A stretch of 62,582 nucleotides of DNA from Burkholderiales bacterium (lineage in GTDB: Bacteria > Pseudomonadota > Gammaproteobacteria > Burkholderiales > Burkholderiaceae_C). The position numbers and the translations under genes are program-made. The notes beneath the pieces are model-generated. The model ran no database searches. It was not told the DNA's origin and worked only from the letters and a program-made list of their open reading frames with translations. Positions within the stretch are counted from its first letter, which is position 1. Each line of letters starts with the position of its first letter. This document shows, piece after piece, positions 7,684-16,460 of the stretch. The stretch spans positions 1 through 62,582 of the forward strand of contig JAABRA010000358.1 in the NCBI GenBank assembly GCA_011391155.1, given 5' to 3'.

Positions 7684-9151
7684 TAGCCGGCGGTTTCCAG
7701 CTGCCTTCACCGGCTGGCAGAATCGAAGGCGGCGTGTCTTTGGGCCAGTACAGCCGCATCACCAGGTAGATCGGGCCGTCGGGCGCGGGTAGCCAGTTGG
7801 CTTCCTTCGCCTTGCCCGGTGAATCCTTCTGGATGTGGATCGTCAGCGAGCCGTCGGCGTTCTTTTTCATGCCGGGCAGCATCGGCGAGTTCACCAGGTA
7901 GCGGTTGATCGGGTTCTCGATCAGCAACTGCGTCTTGCCGTCATACATCGTCACCGACCAGAAGGCATTCACCGGGGGCAGCTGGCCGGCGGGGAAGGTC
8001 AGGGCGTAGCTGTGCTTGCTGCCGTCCAGCGTCGTGCCCGAGGCGTCCACCCGGGTCATCGGGTACATCGCCTCGACGCCGTCGTTGCCATAGATGCCGC
8101 CCTTGGCGGCGGCGGCGCGCTTGAGCCAGTCGCCGTTGTAGAACCCCCGGTCGCCAAAGAGCGAACCCACGTTCCAGCCGTTGATATCCTTCATGCCGGT
8201 GGCCAGGACCTTGTCGATCTTGTCGTCGCCCTCCTTCATTGCCAGCAGGACGGCGGCCTTGTGCTCCAGAGAAAGATCCTTGAACTCGAAGGTCTTGCCC
8301 GGGCCGATGCCGATGCTCGCCATCCGGGCGCGGATGGCCCGGTCCTCGGCCGTCACCGGCACGAACGTCAGGGCGGCATCGAGATAGGCGTAGAAGTTGT
8401 CCTTGATGCCGGCCGTGCTGGCCGGGACGAAATCGATCTTGGGCGCGGGCGGTGGCGCAGGCTGCTTGAGGAAGCTTGAAAGCGCTTGCGCCTTGTAGCC
8501 GGCTTGCACCGCGACCACGTTAGGCATGTCCGCGGCGTTGAAGAGTTGCGTGCGGAAGATCGTCAGCCCGAACGGGGTCGTCGAGCGGAACACCTGGTTG
8601 ATCCCGGCAGGGGTGTCCCCGGTCCAGTCGGGGCCTGTCACAAGGTAGTTGCCGGGCCCGGACCCTGTGGCCCGGCTGCCGATATAGCCATAGTTGTAGG
8701 CGTTGCCGTCGATAAGCTGCACCGAGTAGTAGCGCTTCTTGTCCACCGCCGGCACCGAGATCACCATCGGCTCCGCGCGCAGGTCCAGCCAGAGCATCGA
8801 ATACGGGGTGTCGCTGTTGGGCGTGACGACGGCGGTGTCCTTGTAGGTGAACACCCGCGCTTCGTTGCTGACGGTATTGAACGGCGCCTTGTATTGCCCG
8901 GAGTTCTTGTCCACGACGAACGCGTTCATCACCGCATAGTTCATCACGATCGGCAGGCCGTAAATGAAGGCCTCCTCGGCAATCACCTTGACCTCGGCTA
9001 TGCCTGGCCCGGGCGCACGCTTGGGGGCTTCCTTCTTGACGGCCTGCGTCGGCACGACGGATTCGGCAGGCTTGTCGCAGCCCAGCAAGAGCGCCAGCGC
9101 AGCGGCGAAGCACACGGCGGTGGTCAGAAATTTCGAGGGACTGGTCAGCAT
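7667..9151 (-). CDS. DUF1254/DUF1214 family lipoprotein
   Basis: The 494-residue protein begins with a lipoprotein signal (FLTTAVCFAAALALLLGC), so it should be lipid-anchored in the periplasm or outer membrane. The body has the DUF1254 segment (EAFIYGLPIVMNY, TPNSDTPYS, YSVQLIDGNAYNYGYIG) and the C-terminal DUF1214 segment (FWSVTMYDGKTQLLIENPINRY). The biochemical role of this family is unsettled. The start at 9151 was chosen because AGGAG lies upstream and it places the signal peptide at the N-terminus. Confidence 0.85.
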   Translation of the reverse strand: MLTSPSKFLTTAVCFAAALALLLGCDKPAESVVPTQAVKKEAPKRAPGPGIAEVKVIAEEAFIYGLPIVMNYAVMNAFVVDKNSGQYKAPFNTVSNEARVFTYKDTAVVTPNSDTPYSMLWLDLRAEPMVISVPAVDKKRYYSVQLIDGNAYNYGYIGSRATGSGPGNYLVTGPDWTGDTPAGINQVFRSTTPFGLTIFRTQLFNAADMPNVVAVQAGYKAQALSSFLKQPAPPPAPKIDFVPASTAGIKDNFYAYLDAALTFVPVTAEDRAIRARMASIGIGPGKTFEFKDLSLEHKAAVLLAMKEGDDKIDKVLATGMKDINGWNVGSLFGDRGFYNGDWLKRAAAAKGGIYGNDGVEAMYPMTRVDASGTTLDGSKHSYALTFPAGQLPPVNAFWSVTMYDGKTQLLIENPINRYLVNSPMLPGMKKNADGSLTIHIQKDSPGKAKEANWLPAPDGPIYLVMRLYWPKDTPPSILPAGEGSWKPPAITAVK

Positions 9152-9364
9152 GCTTTCACTCCTGGGGCCTTGGAACAGGACATGGCGTGGGAAGGTCGAT
9201 CGGATGAACGGATTGTAGGGAGGCTTTCTGGAGGGCCGCTCGCGGGCCGGTGATAATGACGTAGTCATGGCCCTGGCCCGTCAGGCGCGACACCTGCTGC
9301 CGCAGGGCTGTCCAGGTAGCGTTTGAGGTTTTCAGGGCTCCTCCTCGTTGGACAAGGCTGCTAT

Positions 9365-9393
9365 TTGTAGTTTGATGCGCTACACGCTACAAT
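9365..9393 (+). promoter_or_regulatory. Probable higBA promoter with overlapping operator
   Basis: TTGTAG (9365-9370) and TACAAT (9388-9393) are separated by 17 bases, a good sigma-70 match, and the higB start follows at 9403. TGTAG (9366-9370) and CTACA (9380-9384) form an inverted repeat across the spacer, and CTACA recurs at 9387-9391 over the -10 box. Such a symmetric element over the promoter is where the HigA antitoxin usually represses its own operon. The very short leader suggests the site controls HigB translation start closely. Confidence 0.5.
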
Positions 9394-9402
9394 TCGCCCC
9401 CA

Positions 9403-9681
9403 ATGATTAAAAGTTTTCGTCACAAAGGCCTGCAACGCTTTTTTGAGACCGGCAGCAAGTCAGGAATACAGGCTGCCCATGCGACCAAGCTGCGCCTGCA
9501 ACTGGCAGCTCTGGATCAAGCGGTAAAGCCTGAAGACCTTTCGGCGCCGTCCTGGGCGCTTCACCCCTTGAAGGGCGAACTGAAGGGCCATTGGGCGGTT
9601 ACCGTAAATGGAAACTGGCGTATGGTGTTTGCCTTTGACGGCGCCGATGCCGTGCTTGTTGATTACCGGGATTACCACTGA
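9403..9681 (+). CDS. higB: HigB-type toxin (RelE/ParE superfamily)
   Basis: The 92-residue protein matches HigB toxins: MIKSFRHKGLQRFFETG at the N-terminus, HPLKGELKGHWAVTVNGNWR in the middle and a C-terminal FDGADAVLVDYRDYH. These toxins are ribosome-dependent mRNA interferases that cut transcripts during translation. The toxin gene comes first, as is usual for hig loci, and the antitoxin gene follows 8 bp later. An AT-rich promoter with an inverted repeat lies directly upstream. Confidence 0.88.
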   Translation: MIKSFRHKGLQRFFETGSKSGIQAAHATKLRLQLAALDQAVKPEDLSAPSWALHPLKGELKGHWAVTVNGNWRMVFAFDGADAVLVDYRDYH

Positions 9682-9689
9682 GGTTCAAT

Positions 9690-9965
9690 ATGACTCGAAT
9701 GCACAACCCTCCGCATCCTGGCGAAATTCTCCGGGAGTATTTGGGCGATATCACGGTGACAGAAGCCGCAGTGAAGCTTGGCGTAAACCGCGTTACCCTG
9801 TCCCGTATCGTTACAGGCGCTTCGGGCGTTTCTGCTGACATGGCCTATCGCTTGGGCGGGGCTTTCGGAACCAGTCCTGAGTTATGGGCAGGGTTGCAAC
9901 TGCAGTACGACCTGTACCAGGCCGGCAAGCTGACGCGTCCTCGGATCGAACGATTGACCGCGTAG
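9690..9965 (+). CDS. higA: HigA-type antitoxin (XRE/HTH)
   Basis: The 91-residue protein begins with HPGEILREYLGDITVTEAAV, the standard HigA/VapI helix-turn-helix start, and ends with LWAGLQLQYDLYQA. It should bind HigB and repress the operon through the inverted repeat near 9366-9391. The spacing of 8 bp after higB indicates cotranscription. A degenerate glutathione S-transferase remnant begins just after its stop codon. Confidence 0.88.
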   Translation: MTRMHNPPHPGEILREYLGDITVTEAAVKLGVNRVTLSRIVTGASGVSADMAYRLGGAFGTSPELWAGLQLQYDLYQAGKLTRPRIERLTA

Positions 9966-10229
9966 AAGGGCAGGTGCAATGCCACCAGCGACGGCCAGTC
10001 CCACCCCCTCCCCACGCAACCCATGCCGTTTTTCGTCCGGCCGGTCGCCCGCCAGCTGTGCGCAACCGTGCAGGCAAAGCGGATCGCCCCCAATCTGGTG
10101 ACCGCGCTGGGCTTTATGGATGCGCGCCGGGCGGGCTTTCCGACGCTGGCCGCCAACAAGGCCCGCACGGTGGCGCGCCCCGCCTGCCAGCGCGCACTGG
10201 CCAAGGGCGGGCCGGTGATGATGGGGTAG
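9966..10229 (+). pseudogene. Decayed glutathione S-transferase remnant
   Basis: From the ATG at 10023 a 68-codon frame reads MPFFVRPVAR, then APNLVTALGFMDA, then abruptly FPTLAANKARTVARPACQRA. The first part resembles the middle of a bacterial GST C-terminal domain (PMPFFVRPIAR) and the last part resembles the extreme C-terminus (YPRLTAFLARIHARPAYQRAL). In intact GSTs these are separated by roughly 40 residues, so an internal deletion is inferred. Just upstream, in a different frame, AMPP (9976-9987) resembles the preceding SAMPPLL segment, suggesting a frameshift as well. The thioredoxin-like N-terminal domain is absent. Confidence 0.6.
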
Positions 10230-10307
10230 GTGATGTCACACCGGGGACCATCGAGTGCAAAAAGCCGGGTCCGGGGCTATCCAAGGCCCAGTCAGACCAG
10301 ATACGAA

Positions 10308-10351
10308 GCTTTTTGGCCTTTTCCCGGCGCGATAGGGTCGGTTTAAGCTAT
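10308..10351 (+). repeat. Dispersed intergenic element, copy D (diverged)
   Basis: This copy shares the order TTTTTGGC, a TCCC block, GGTC and AGCTAT with the copies at 17536, 33121 and 44919 at nearly equal spacing. It is the most diverged of the four (CTTTTCCC where the others have A-C/T-ATCCC). It lies between the GST remnant and the end of the caspase-like gene and is followed by an AT-rich tail with TTTAATAGTGAAA. Confidence 0.45.
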
Positions 10352-10395
10352 ATATTTAATAGTGAAATTCGTTGTCCGTGAAGCGAATCAGGTGC

Positions 10396-12222
10396 TCAGC
10401 GCGGTACCAGGCCCTCGGCGCCCCGCACCGAAAAGCTGGTGAGTTCATGACGTTCCCGGCGAATGAACGCCTGGTCTGCGCCGCGTACCTCGTCGTCATA
10501 GGCCACATAGGCGCGCAGTTCGGGTACATACCAGCCGGTGAACAGCCAGCGATAGCTTCCACGTTTGTTCAGGCTGGATCCAACAACATCGATATCCACG
10601 CGCCAGGCCTTGAACTCCCCGGCCGGCGTTCTGACGGGTTCCTGGCCCTTGACCACCATCGCGCCTTTGGCCTTCTCTTGCTCGGCAGGCGCGTCCGCCC
10701 GTTTCTGCTCGATCTCGTAGTTCAGCGCTGTCCTGGCGCCAGTCTCCAGAACGGGCGGAACGTACATGAAATCCGGGGAATACGTGCGTTCCCGGTCGCC
10801 CGCGCGGATGTAGCGCGGATTGCCGCGGGCGTCCCAGCGAAAACGACCGCCGTTCAGGACCAGCATTCCATCGGGTTGAACCCGCTCGACCGTGGCGACC
10901 TCGTTGCGAACCACCTCGCCCTTGAACCGGTCCACCACCTGAAACCGCCAGCGGTCTCCCACGGTGAAGCCCGCACTGTTGCTGGCGGCCGGGGCGCGCG
11001 CCGGCTTGCCCGGTCCGGAAACAACCAACTGGCCAGGGCCCGGGCCGGTTACCAGGCTGGCCAGTATTTCAGCGGTGCGGCGGTCAATGGCGCCCTGGTC
11101 TGCGCCGGGACGTTCCGCAACCGCGGGGGCGGTTCCCCCTTCCGGGATCCGCGGGCCCGCGGATCCCGTGGCCGCCGCGACGGCGGAAGGCGGTGGTTTT
11201 GGCGCAGAACCCAGGGCTGATGCCGTGCCTGCCGCGGGGGGCGGCAACCCTTGCGCCAACCGCGCACGCGCTTCAGTGGCGAACCTACCCTGGGGGTACC
11301 GGTTCAGATACACGCGGATTTCAACCGGATCGCGGCTGGACCGGACGGCATCCCACAAGGCTGCCTCCAGGTTCGGATTCGAGCCCGACAGCGAAATCGC
11401 CACCGGCCCGGCGATGAAATAGAAATCGCCCTCCAGCGAAGTGACCTCCCAAGGCACCTGCTTGCCCCGGGAGTCGCGGCGAACGTTGGCGCGCACCTGC
11501 TTGAAGACGTCCTCGATCTTGTTGCCGGGTTGGCGGATGGCCGTGAGCAAATGCTGCGTGTACAGGCCATTGGCGCCGCTGCCGTCGCTGGCCACCGCGC
11601 CGGGGGACGTGGCGTAGGCCACCAGCGTTCCCACCGGGGCGTCCATCGGGGCCAGGCCCGCGGGAGAACCCCGGGTATTGCGCATGAACGGGTTGTTGCG
11701 ACAGGCGTCCAGAATCATGATGTTGGCCTCGTTGCCGGCCGACTCCATCTTGTCCAGCACCGCCTGTGCATCGACGGCGCTGTAGGCCACCTCGTCTTCC
11801 CGGTCAATGTGGGCGCCCACCGGAATCAGGTAGTTGCGCCCCTTGATCTGCATGCCGTGGCCGGCGTAGTAGAACAGGCCGGTGCCGCCGGCGCGCAGCC
11901 GGTCCCCGAATTCGCGCAGCGCTGACTGCATGCCGCGCTGGTCGATGTTTTCGCGCAGGCTGACGTTGAAGCCGGATTCCTTCAGAACCTGCGCAATGGC
12001 ACGCGCGTCATTGACGGGGTTCAGCAGGGGCCCATCCTGGTAGGCAGAGTTCCCGATCACCAGCGCCACGCGCTGGGTAGGGACACCGGGCGGGTGGCTG
12101 GCCTGGACCTGGATCGTGCGCCCGGCGGGTGGCGTCATCCCGGCCGTCCTCGGGCCGGATTGCGCCCAAAGCAGCGGCAGGAATCCCGCACACGCGAGCC
12201 CCAGCATCCACCGGGCCAGCAT
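10396..12222 (-). CDS. Secreted caspase-family (peptidase C14) protein
   Basis: From the ATG at 12222 the product is 608 residues, starting with a signal peptide (MLGLACAGFLPLLWAQ). A caspase-like domain follows: RVALVIGNSAYQ (51-62), the catalytic His in YYAGHG (His122) and the catalytic Cys in ILDACRNNPF (Cys174). Then come a Pro/Ala-rich linker (about 340-420) and a beta-rich C-terminal domain (about 430-600, from GDRWRFQVVDRFKGE). Bacterial homologues of metacaspases/orthocaspases are peptidases, often Arg/Lys-specific; the target here is unknown. An alternative start 111 bases upstream would hide the signal peptide. Confidence 0.82.
   Translation of the reverse strand: MLARWMLGLACAGFLPLLWAQSGPRTAGMTPPAGRTIQVQASHPPGVPTQRVALVIGNSAYQDGPLLNPVNDARAIAQVLKESGFNVSLRENIDQRGMQSALREFGDRLRAGGTGLFYYAGHGMQIKGRNYLIPVGAHIDREDEVAYSAVDAQAVLDKMESAGNEANIMILDACRNNPFMRNTRGSPAGLAPMDAPVGTLVAYATSPGAVASDGSGANGLYTQHLLTAIRQPGNKIEDVFKQVRANVRRDSRGKQVPWEVTSLEGDFYFIAGPVAISLSGSNPNLEAALWDAVRSSRDPVEIRVYLNRYPQGRFATEARARLAQGLPPPAAGTASALGSAPKPPPSAVAAATGSAGPRIPEGGTAPAVAERPGADQGAIDRRTAEILASLVTGPGPGQLVVSGPGKPARAPAASNSAGFTVGDRWRFQVVDRFKGEVVRNEVATVERVQPDGMLVLNGGRFRWDARGNPRYIRAGDRERTYSPDFMYVPPVLETGARTALNYEIEQKRADAPAEQEKAKGAMVVKGQEPVRTPAGEFKAWRVDIDVVGSSLNKRGSYRWLFTGWYVPELRAYVAYDDEVRGADQAFIRRERHELTSFSVRGAEGLVPR
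11143..11168. repeat. 26-bp perfect palindrome inside the caspase-like gene
   Basis: The sequence from 11143 to 11168 is self-complementary over all 26 bases, centred between 11155 and 11156 (core GCGGGCCCGC flanked by GGATCC on both sides). It encodes part of the low-complexity linker between the caspase domain and the C-terminal domain, so constraint at the protein level is weak there. Confidence 0.6.
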
Positions 12223-12455
12223 CCGGACTGTTCGCGCAGGACCGCCTGCAAAACCGCTTCCGCCCGACCGGCCGACTGCATGAAACGTCAAGGCACCCCC
12301 AGAAAATACCGGCCCGCCAGTCGCGACATCCATCTAACCAACGGACCCGTGATGCACTACTCGCGTTTGACTGTAGCGTTCAGGAAGGCCGGGTTCCCTG
12401 CGATGGATCAAGAACCTTTACCCGTTCCCGGGCCCGGGCATCCCGCCGCCCTGCG

Positions 12456-13553
12456 CTACCAGTGCACACCGCTGAACACCTGCGAGAACAGCTTGCGGGC
12501 CAGCTCCACGGGATTGCGGGCCAGCCCCTGCGCATCGGCGTCGGCGGCATCGCCCTCGCGGCCCTGCGCCGCCAGCGAGTCGGGAAACAGCCGGAACGCC
12601 TGGTTCAGCACGAATTCGCTGATGCCCGGCGTCAGGGCCTGCGCCACGGCGCCCACCAGGCCCAGGCCGGTGGCCACGCGCTTGGGTTTCTCGATCACGG
12701 CCTTCATCACCAGTTCCGCGGCCTGGTCCGGCGAAAGGGCCGGAAAGGCGTCGTAGAGCCGGGTTGGCGCGATCATCGGGGTTCGCACCAGCGGCATGTT
12801 GATGGTGGTGAAGCGCACGTTGCTGTCGGCAAATTCGGAGGCGGCGCACCAGGAAAAGGCATCGAGCGCCGCCTTGGACGCCACATAGGCCGAAAAGCGC
12901 GGCGGGCTGGCCAGCACGCCGATCGAGGAAATATTGATGATGTGGCCCTGCTTGCGCGCCAGCATGGTCGGCGCAAAGCCGAAGATCAGGCGCAGCGCGC
13001 CAAAGAAGTTGAGCTGCATGGTGCGCTCAAAGTCATGAAAGCGGTCGAAGGAATGTTTCACCGAGCGCCGGATCGAACGCCCGGCGTTGTTGATCAGGAT
13101 GTCGACATGGCCATGCTGGTCCAGCACGGTCTTGCAGAACCGGTCGCAGTCGGCCAGGTCGGATATGTCGCAGGCATAGGCGAAGGCGCGCCAGCCCTGC
13201 TGCTCGATTTTCGCCACGGTCTGCGCCAGCTTCCCGGGCGTGCGCGCCGCCAGAATGACGATCGCGCCGGCGGCGGCCAGCTTCAGGGCGCAGTCTTCGC
13301 CGATGCCGGAGCTCGCACCCGTCACCACCACCACCTTGTCGCGCACTTCCCGGGCCAGGCGGCTGGACTTCCCGGCGCGAACCATCGCCTGGGCGGCGGC
13401 GCCGGCCTGGCCGGCCGGGCTTTGCTGGATCACTCGGGTGACCCGTTTGACCGTCTTGACGGCTTTGATGACCGGCTTTACGGGGGTCGCGGCGGTCGCC
13501 TTGCGGCGCTTGACCGGGGCAGGTTCACCCCTTGCTTTTTGGGTCGTGACCAT
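12456..13553 (-). CDS. SDR family NAD(P)-dependent oxidoreductase
   Basis: The 365-residue protein has an N-terminal basic Ala/Pro/Lys tail of about 65 residues, then a Rossmann domain with TGASSGIG (78-85), NNAGRS and the catalytic Ser...YVASK. The sequence style (DKVVVVTGASSGIGEDCALK, NFFGALRLIFGFAPTM, RTPMIAPT) resembles the SDR module found at the C-terminus of multidomain fatty acyl-CoA reductase-like proteins, but here it stands alone. Substrate is unknown. It lies downstream of a small lipoprotein gene on the same strand (54-bp gap). Confidence 0.82.
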   Translation of the reverse strand: MVTTQKARGEPAPVKRRKATAATPVKPVIKAVKTVKRVTRVIQQSPAGQAGAAAQAMVRAGKSSRLAREVRDKVVVVTGASSGIGEDCALKLAAAGAIVILAARTPGKLAQTVAKIEQQGWRAFAYACDISDLADCDRFCKTVLDQHGHVDILINNAGRSIRRSVKHSFDRFHDFERTMQLNFFGALRLIFGFAPTMLARKQGHIINISSIGVLASPPRFSAYVASKAALDAFSWCAASEFADSNVRFTTINMPLVRTPMIAPTRLYDAFPALSPDQAAELVMKAVIEKPKRVATGLGLVGAVAQALTPGISEFVLNQAFRLFPDSLAAQGREGDAADADAQGLARNPVELARKLFSQVFSGVHW

Positions 13554-13607
13554 GGGGGCATCCTTGCAGTTCAGATGGGGAGCGATCGCCGGATTCTGCG
13601 CTCACGG

Positions 13608-13817
13608 CTATCGACAGACCCATCGCGTGGTGCAGTTCTGGCCGTCGCAGCGGGTCGGTTCCGCCATGACCGCGACCTTGCCGGATTTGGCGCATTGCTC
13701 GTTGGCGGCCGCCTGGGCCTGGTCTTGATGGGGGACGGCGGGGGCAGCCGGGTAGTAGGCGGGATAGGCCACACAGCCCGACAGGAGTGCGGAGATGATC
13801 AGCAGATGGATTTTCAT
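13608..13817 (-). CDS. Small lipoprotein, unknown function
   Basis: The 69-residue product starts MKIHLLIISALLSGC, a lipoprotein signal with lipobox LSGC, giving a mature peptide of about 55 residues. The mature part has a Tyr/Pro/Ala stretch and four cysteines besides the lipidated one near the C-terminus (EQCAKSG, TRCDGQNCTTRWVC), which may form disulphides in the periplasm. I do not recognise the family. A 15-base sequence found also upstream of the LysM gene lies 36 bases before the start. Confidence 0.65.
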   Translation of the reverse strand: MKIHLLIISALLSGCVAYPAYYPAAPAVPHQDQAQAAANEQCAKSGKVAVMAEPTRCDGQNCTTRWVCR

Positions 13818-13941
13818 GAGGGTCTTTCACAGGGGGCAATCGGGCGTTGACTGTAAACCTTCAGCCGTTGGGAAGCGTGGGCACTTGAAGGGCTACAGTG
13901 GCAAAGGTGACCTCCCTGCCAGTAGTCCTTCGGGGCTGATT

Positions 13942-15180
13942 TCAGCCCAACCGGCAGCGGTAGAGCGCCTGGCACAGGGCCACGGCGCGCGGCGAACGCA
14001 CGCGCCAGTCGCAGCGGTTCATGGTGTAGCCCAGGCTCAGCCGGGCTTTGGGGTCGCACCAGCCGAGCGCACCGCCCATGCCGGGGTGACCGAAGGATTC
14101 CCGGTGCGGCGAGAAGACGCCGTCTTCCTCCTTCAGGAAACCCTGCGCCCAGCCCAGCGGCTTGCCCAGCACCGCGTCGCAGGCGCTCCAGCCCTGGCGC
14201 TGCAGCAGGGGCGTGATTGTCTGCGCGGTGACCAGACGCCGGCCTTGCCACAGGCCATCCATGGACCACGGCGCATAGGCCAGCGCCAGGCCGCGCGCCG
14301 TGGCGGTGGCGGACGCCCATGAAAGACCGTGGCGGCGCACCGGCGGCCGGTTGTAGGCCCCCATGCCGCCAGGTGTGGGCGGGTTGGTGAGCGCCGCCTT
14401 GGCCAGGCCGCCGCGCAGGAACGAGCGGGCCACGTTCGATTCGGTGCTGCCGCCTCGCGCCGCCGCCATCAGCATGTGGCCCAGACGCGCGGGGGTCGAG
14501 ACGGGGTAGAGCGTGGCGATACGCGCGTCCTGCTCCGGCGGGGTGCCCATGAATACGTCGGCCCCCAGCGGCTCCAGCAGTTCGCGCTGCAGGAAGGCGC
14601 CCAGCGGCTCCCCGCAGGTGATCTCGAAAAACGCGTCGGCGTACATGCCGAAACTCAGCGCGTGGTAGCCCTGGTCGGCGTCGGGCGCCCAGGCCGGCGC
14701 CTGCGCGGCCAGGATGGCGCGGATGGCCCCGGTTTGCGCCGGATCGCAGAACTGCGCCAGCGTCAGGGGCGTGGTGAGGGCCGCCAGCCCGGCGCGGTGG
14801 TTGAACAGCTGGCGCACGGTGATGGCCTGCTTGCCCGCCTGGGCGAAAGCCGGCCAGTAGCGGGCCACCGGGGCGTCCCAGGCAAACTCCCCGCGCTCCG
14901 CCGCCAGGTTCAGCGCCATGGCAGCCAGGCCCTTGGTGGCCGAGAACACGACGATGAGCGAATCGGCCGTCCACGGCGCGCCCGTCTCGCGGTCAGCCAG
15001 GCCGCCCCACAGATCGACGACGCGCTCGCCCTGGTGGTAGACGCACAGGCTGGCGCCGATTTCCTGTCCGGTCGTGAAATGCCGGGCGAACTGCTCGGCC
15101 AGCGGTTCGAAGCCACGGGCAACGTGTCCGGCCATGGGGCTTTGGGCGGTGGGCAAGGGTGTCTCCTGGGGGGCAGTCAT
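13942..15180 (-). CDS. Serine hydrolase of the beta-lactamase/esterase family VIII type
   Basis: The 412-residue protein has the SxxK motif of class C beta-lactamase-like enzymes (FSATKG) and the tyrosine motif in GYHALSFG, with VRQLFNHRAGL between them. Length and layout match EstB-type carboxylesterases and related serine hydrolases. No signal peptide is seen, so it should be cytoplasmic, which favours an esterase over a beta-lactamase. The ATG at 15180 was chosen; a longer frame from 15249 would overlap the divergent hydrolase gene that starts at 15238. Confidence 0.82.
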   Translation of the reverse strand: MTAPQETPLPTAQSPMAGHVARGFEPLAEQFARHFTTGQEIGASLCVYHQGERVVDLWGGLADRETGAPWTADSLIVVFSATKGLAAMALNLAAERGEFAWDAPVARYWPAFAQAGKQAITVRQLFNHRAGLAALTTPLTLAQFCDPAQTGAIRAILAAQAPAWAPDADQGYHALSFGMYADAFFEITCGEPLGAFLQRELLEPLGADVFMGTPPEQDARIATLYPVSTPARLGHMLMAAARGGSTESNVARSFLRGGLAKAALTNPPTPGGMGAYNRPPVRRHGLSWASATATARGLALAYAPWSMDGLWQGRRLVTAQTITPLLQRQGWSACDAVLGKPLGWAQGFLKEEDGVFSPHRESFGHPGMGGALGWCDPKARLSLGYTMNRCDWRVRSPRAVALCQALYRCRLG

Positions 15181-15237
15181 CAGCAGGTGCCCCGCTAAGA
15201 TACCCGATGCCCTCGTTCCCGAGGGGCTGACTTTGAA

Positions 15238-16314
15238 GTGGAGCGCCAATTGACGGAATTCCTTGTGGGGGCCCTGGCTTTAGTGGTGGTGCTCTGGTTG
15301 ATCCAGGTCTTGTACCTGGAGGGGCCGGACCTGACGGCCTTCGACCGGCCCGTTGGCGAGCGCCATTCGATCAACGCGCCGCCCAGCCCGGAACACCGGG
15401 CAGTGGTCGCTTCGCTCGGCGGCCTTGCCGGCTCCCTGCAGAATCTGCCGCGCAGCCAGCATATTGGCTGGCTGCGCAAGTACATGGACAACGCGTTTTC
15501 CCTGGCGGAGGCGTCGATCCGGATCACTCCGGTCGATGCCGCCGGGGTGCCGGCTGAATGGGTGCTGGCCCCGAACGCCGATCCCCGCCGTCGCCTGCTC
15601 TACATCCATGGCGGCGCCTGGACCATGGGCAGCCCGAAGAGCCACCGCCGCCTGACCGCCAAGTTCTCCGAAGTCGCCAATGCCGCCGTGCTGGCCATCG
15701 ACTACCGCCTGATGCCCGAACATCCGCGCATGGCCGGCATTGAAGACAGCCGCACCGCCTGGCGTTGGATGCTGGACCATGGCCCCAACGACGCGGCGCC
15801 GGCCAGCGCGGTCTTCGTGGCGGGGGATTCGGCTGGCGGCAACCTCACGCTGTCACTGCTCGCCTGGGTGCGCGACCAGGGTCTGCGCGCCCCGAACGCC
15901 GCCGTGGCCCTGTCGCCGGCTACGGATGCCACCCTGGGAAGCCCAAGCCTGAAGGGCAACATCGACACCGATCCGATGCTGGGTCCGCTGTTCAAGGCGC
16001 TGGCCAGAATTCCCCGCCCGGTGCTGCTGTGGGGCGCCTGGTTCCAGAACCGCATGCGGCCCAACCACCCGGTGATTTCCCCCGTCTTTGGCGACCTGGC
16101 GGGCCTGCCGCCGCTGCTGGTGCAGGCCAGCGAGGCCGAAATGGTGATCGATGACAGCCGCCGCTACGTCAACAAGGCCCTTGCGGCCGGCTCGCCCGTC
16201 ACCCTGCAGACCTGGCCCCACATGGTCCACGTCTGGCAACTGTTTCATCCCGAGCTGCCCGAGGGCCGGGAAGCTTTCGAGGAGATTGGCAAGTTCCTGC
16301 GTGAGCGGTCGTAG
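15238..16314 (+). CDS. Alpha/beta hydrolase, hormone-sensitive-lipase family
   Basis: The 358-residue enzyme has the family IV signature: oxyanion-hole LYIHGGAW (about 121-128), nucleophile elbow GDSAGG (about 200-205), acidic residue in the QASEAEMVID region and a late HMVHVW histidine. A hydrophobic N-terminal segment (LVGALALVVVLWLIQVLYL) suggests membrane anchoring. The frame starts with GTG at 15238, 57 bp from the divergent serine hydrolase, so the promoters overlap. It should hydrolyse short to medium acyl esters; the substrate is unknown. Confidence 0.82.
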   Translation: MERQLTEFLVGALALVVVLWLIQVLYLEGPDLTAFDRPVGERHSINAPPSPEHRAVVASLGGLAGSLQNLPRSQHIGWLRKYMDNAFSLAEASIRITPVDAAGVPAEWVLAPNADPRRRLLYIHGGAWTMGSPKSHRRLTAKFSEVANAAVLAIDYRLMPEHPRMAGIEDSRTAWRWMLDHGPNDAAPASAVFVAGDSAGGNLTLSLLAWVRDQGLRAPNAAVALSPATDATLGSPSLKGNIDTDPMLGPLFKALARIPRPVLLWGAWFQNRMRPNHPVISPVFGDLAGLPPLLVQASEAEMVIDDSRRYVNKALAAGSPVTLQTWPHMVHVWQLFHPELPEGREAFEEIGKFLRERS

Positions 16315-16460
16315 CCGGGGCGTGCGGGGAGCGCCCGTCGGCGGGCCCCTACAATTTCATGGGCACAGCGAAATGAGCGCAGCTCGCAGGGGATCTGCGC
16401 CATGAAAGCAGCGACCGGCAGGCACAGTTCAAGCAGCCCGCATAACAAGGAATAACAGGG

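Noticed and set aside
9152-9402. Possible truncated coding remnant before higB on the minus strand
   Set aside because: One frame gives a short plausible peptide (QGHDYVIITGP), but no family could be recognised and it overlaps the leader of the DUF1254 gene.
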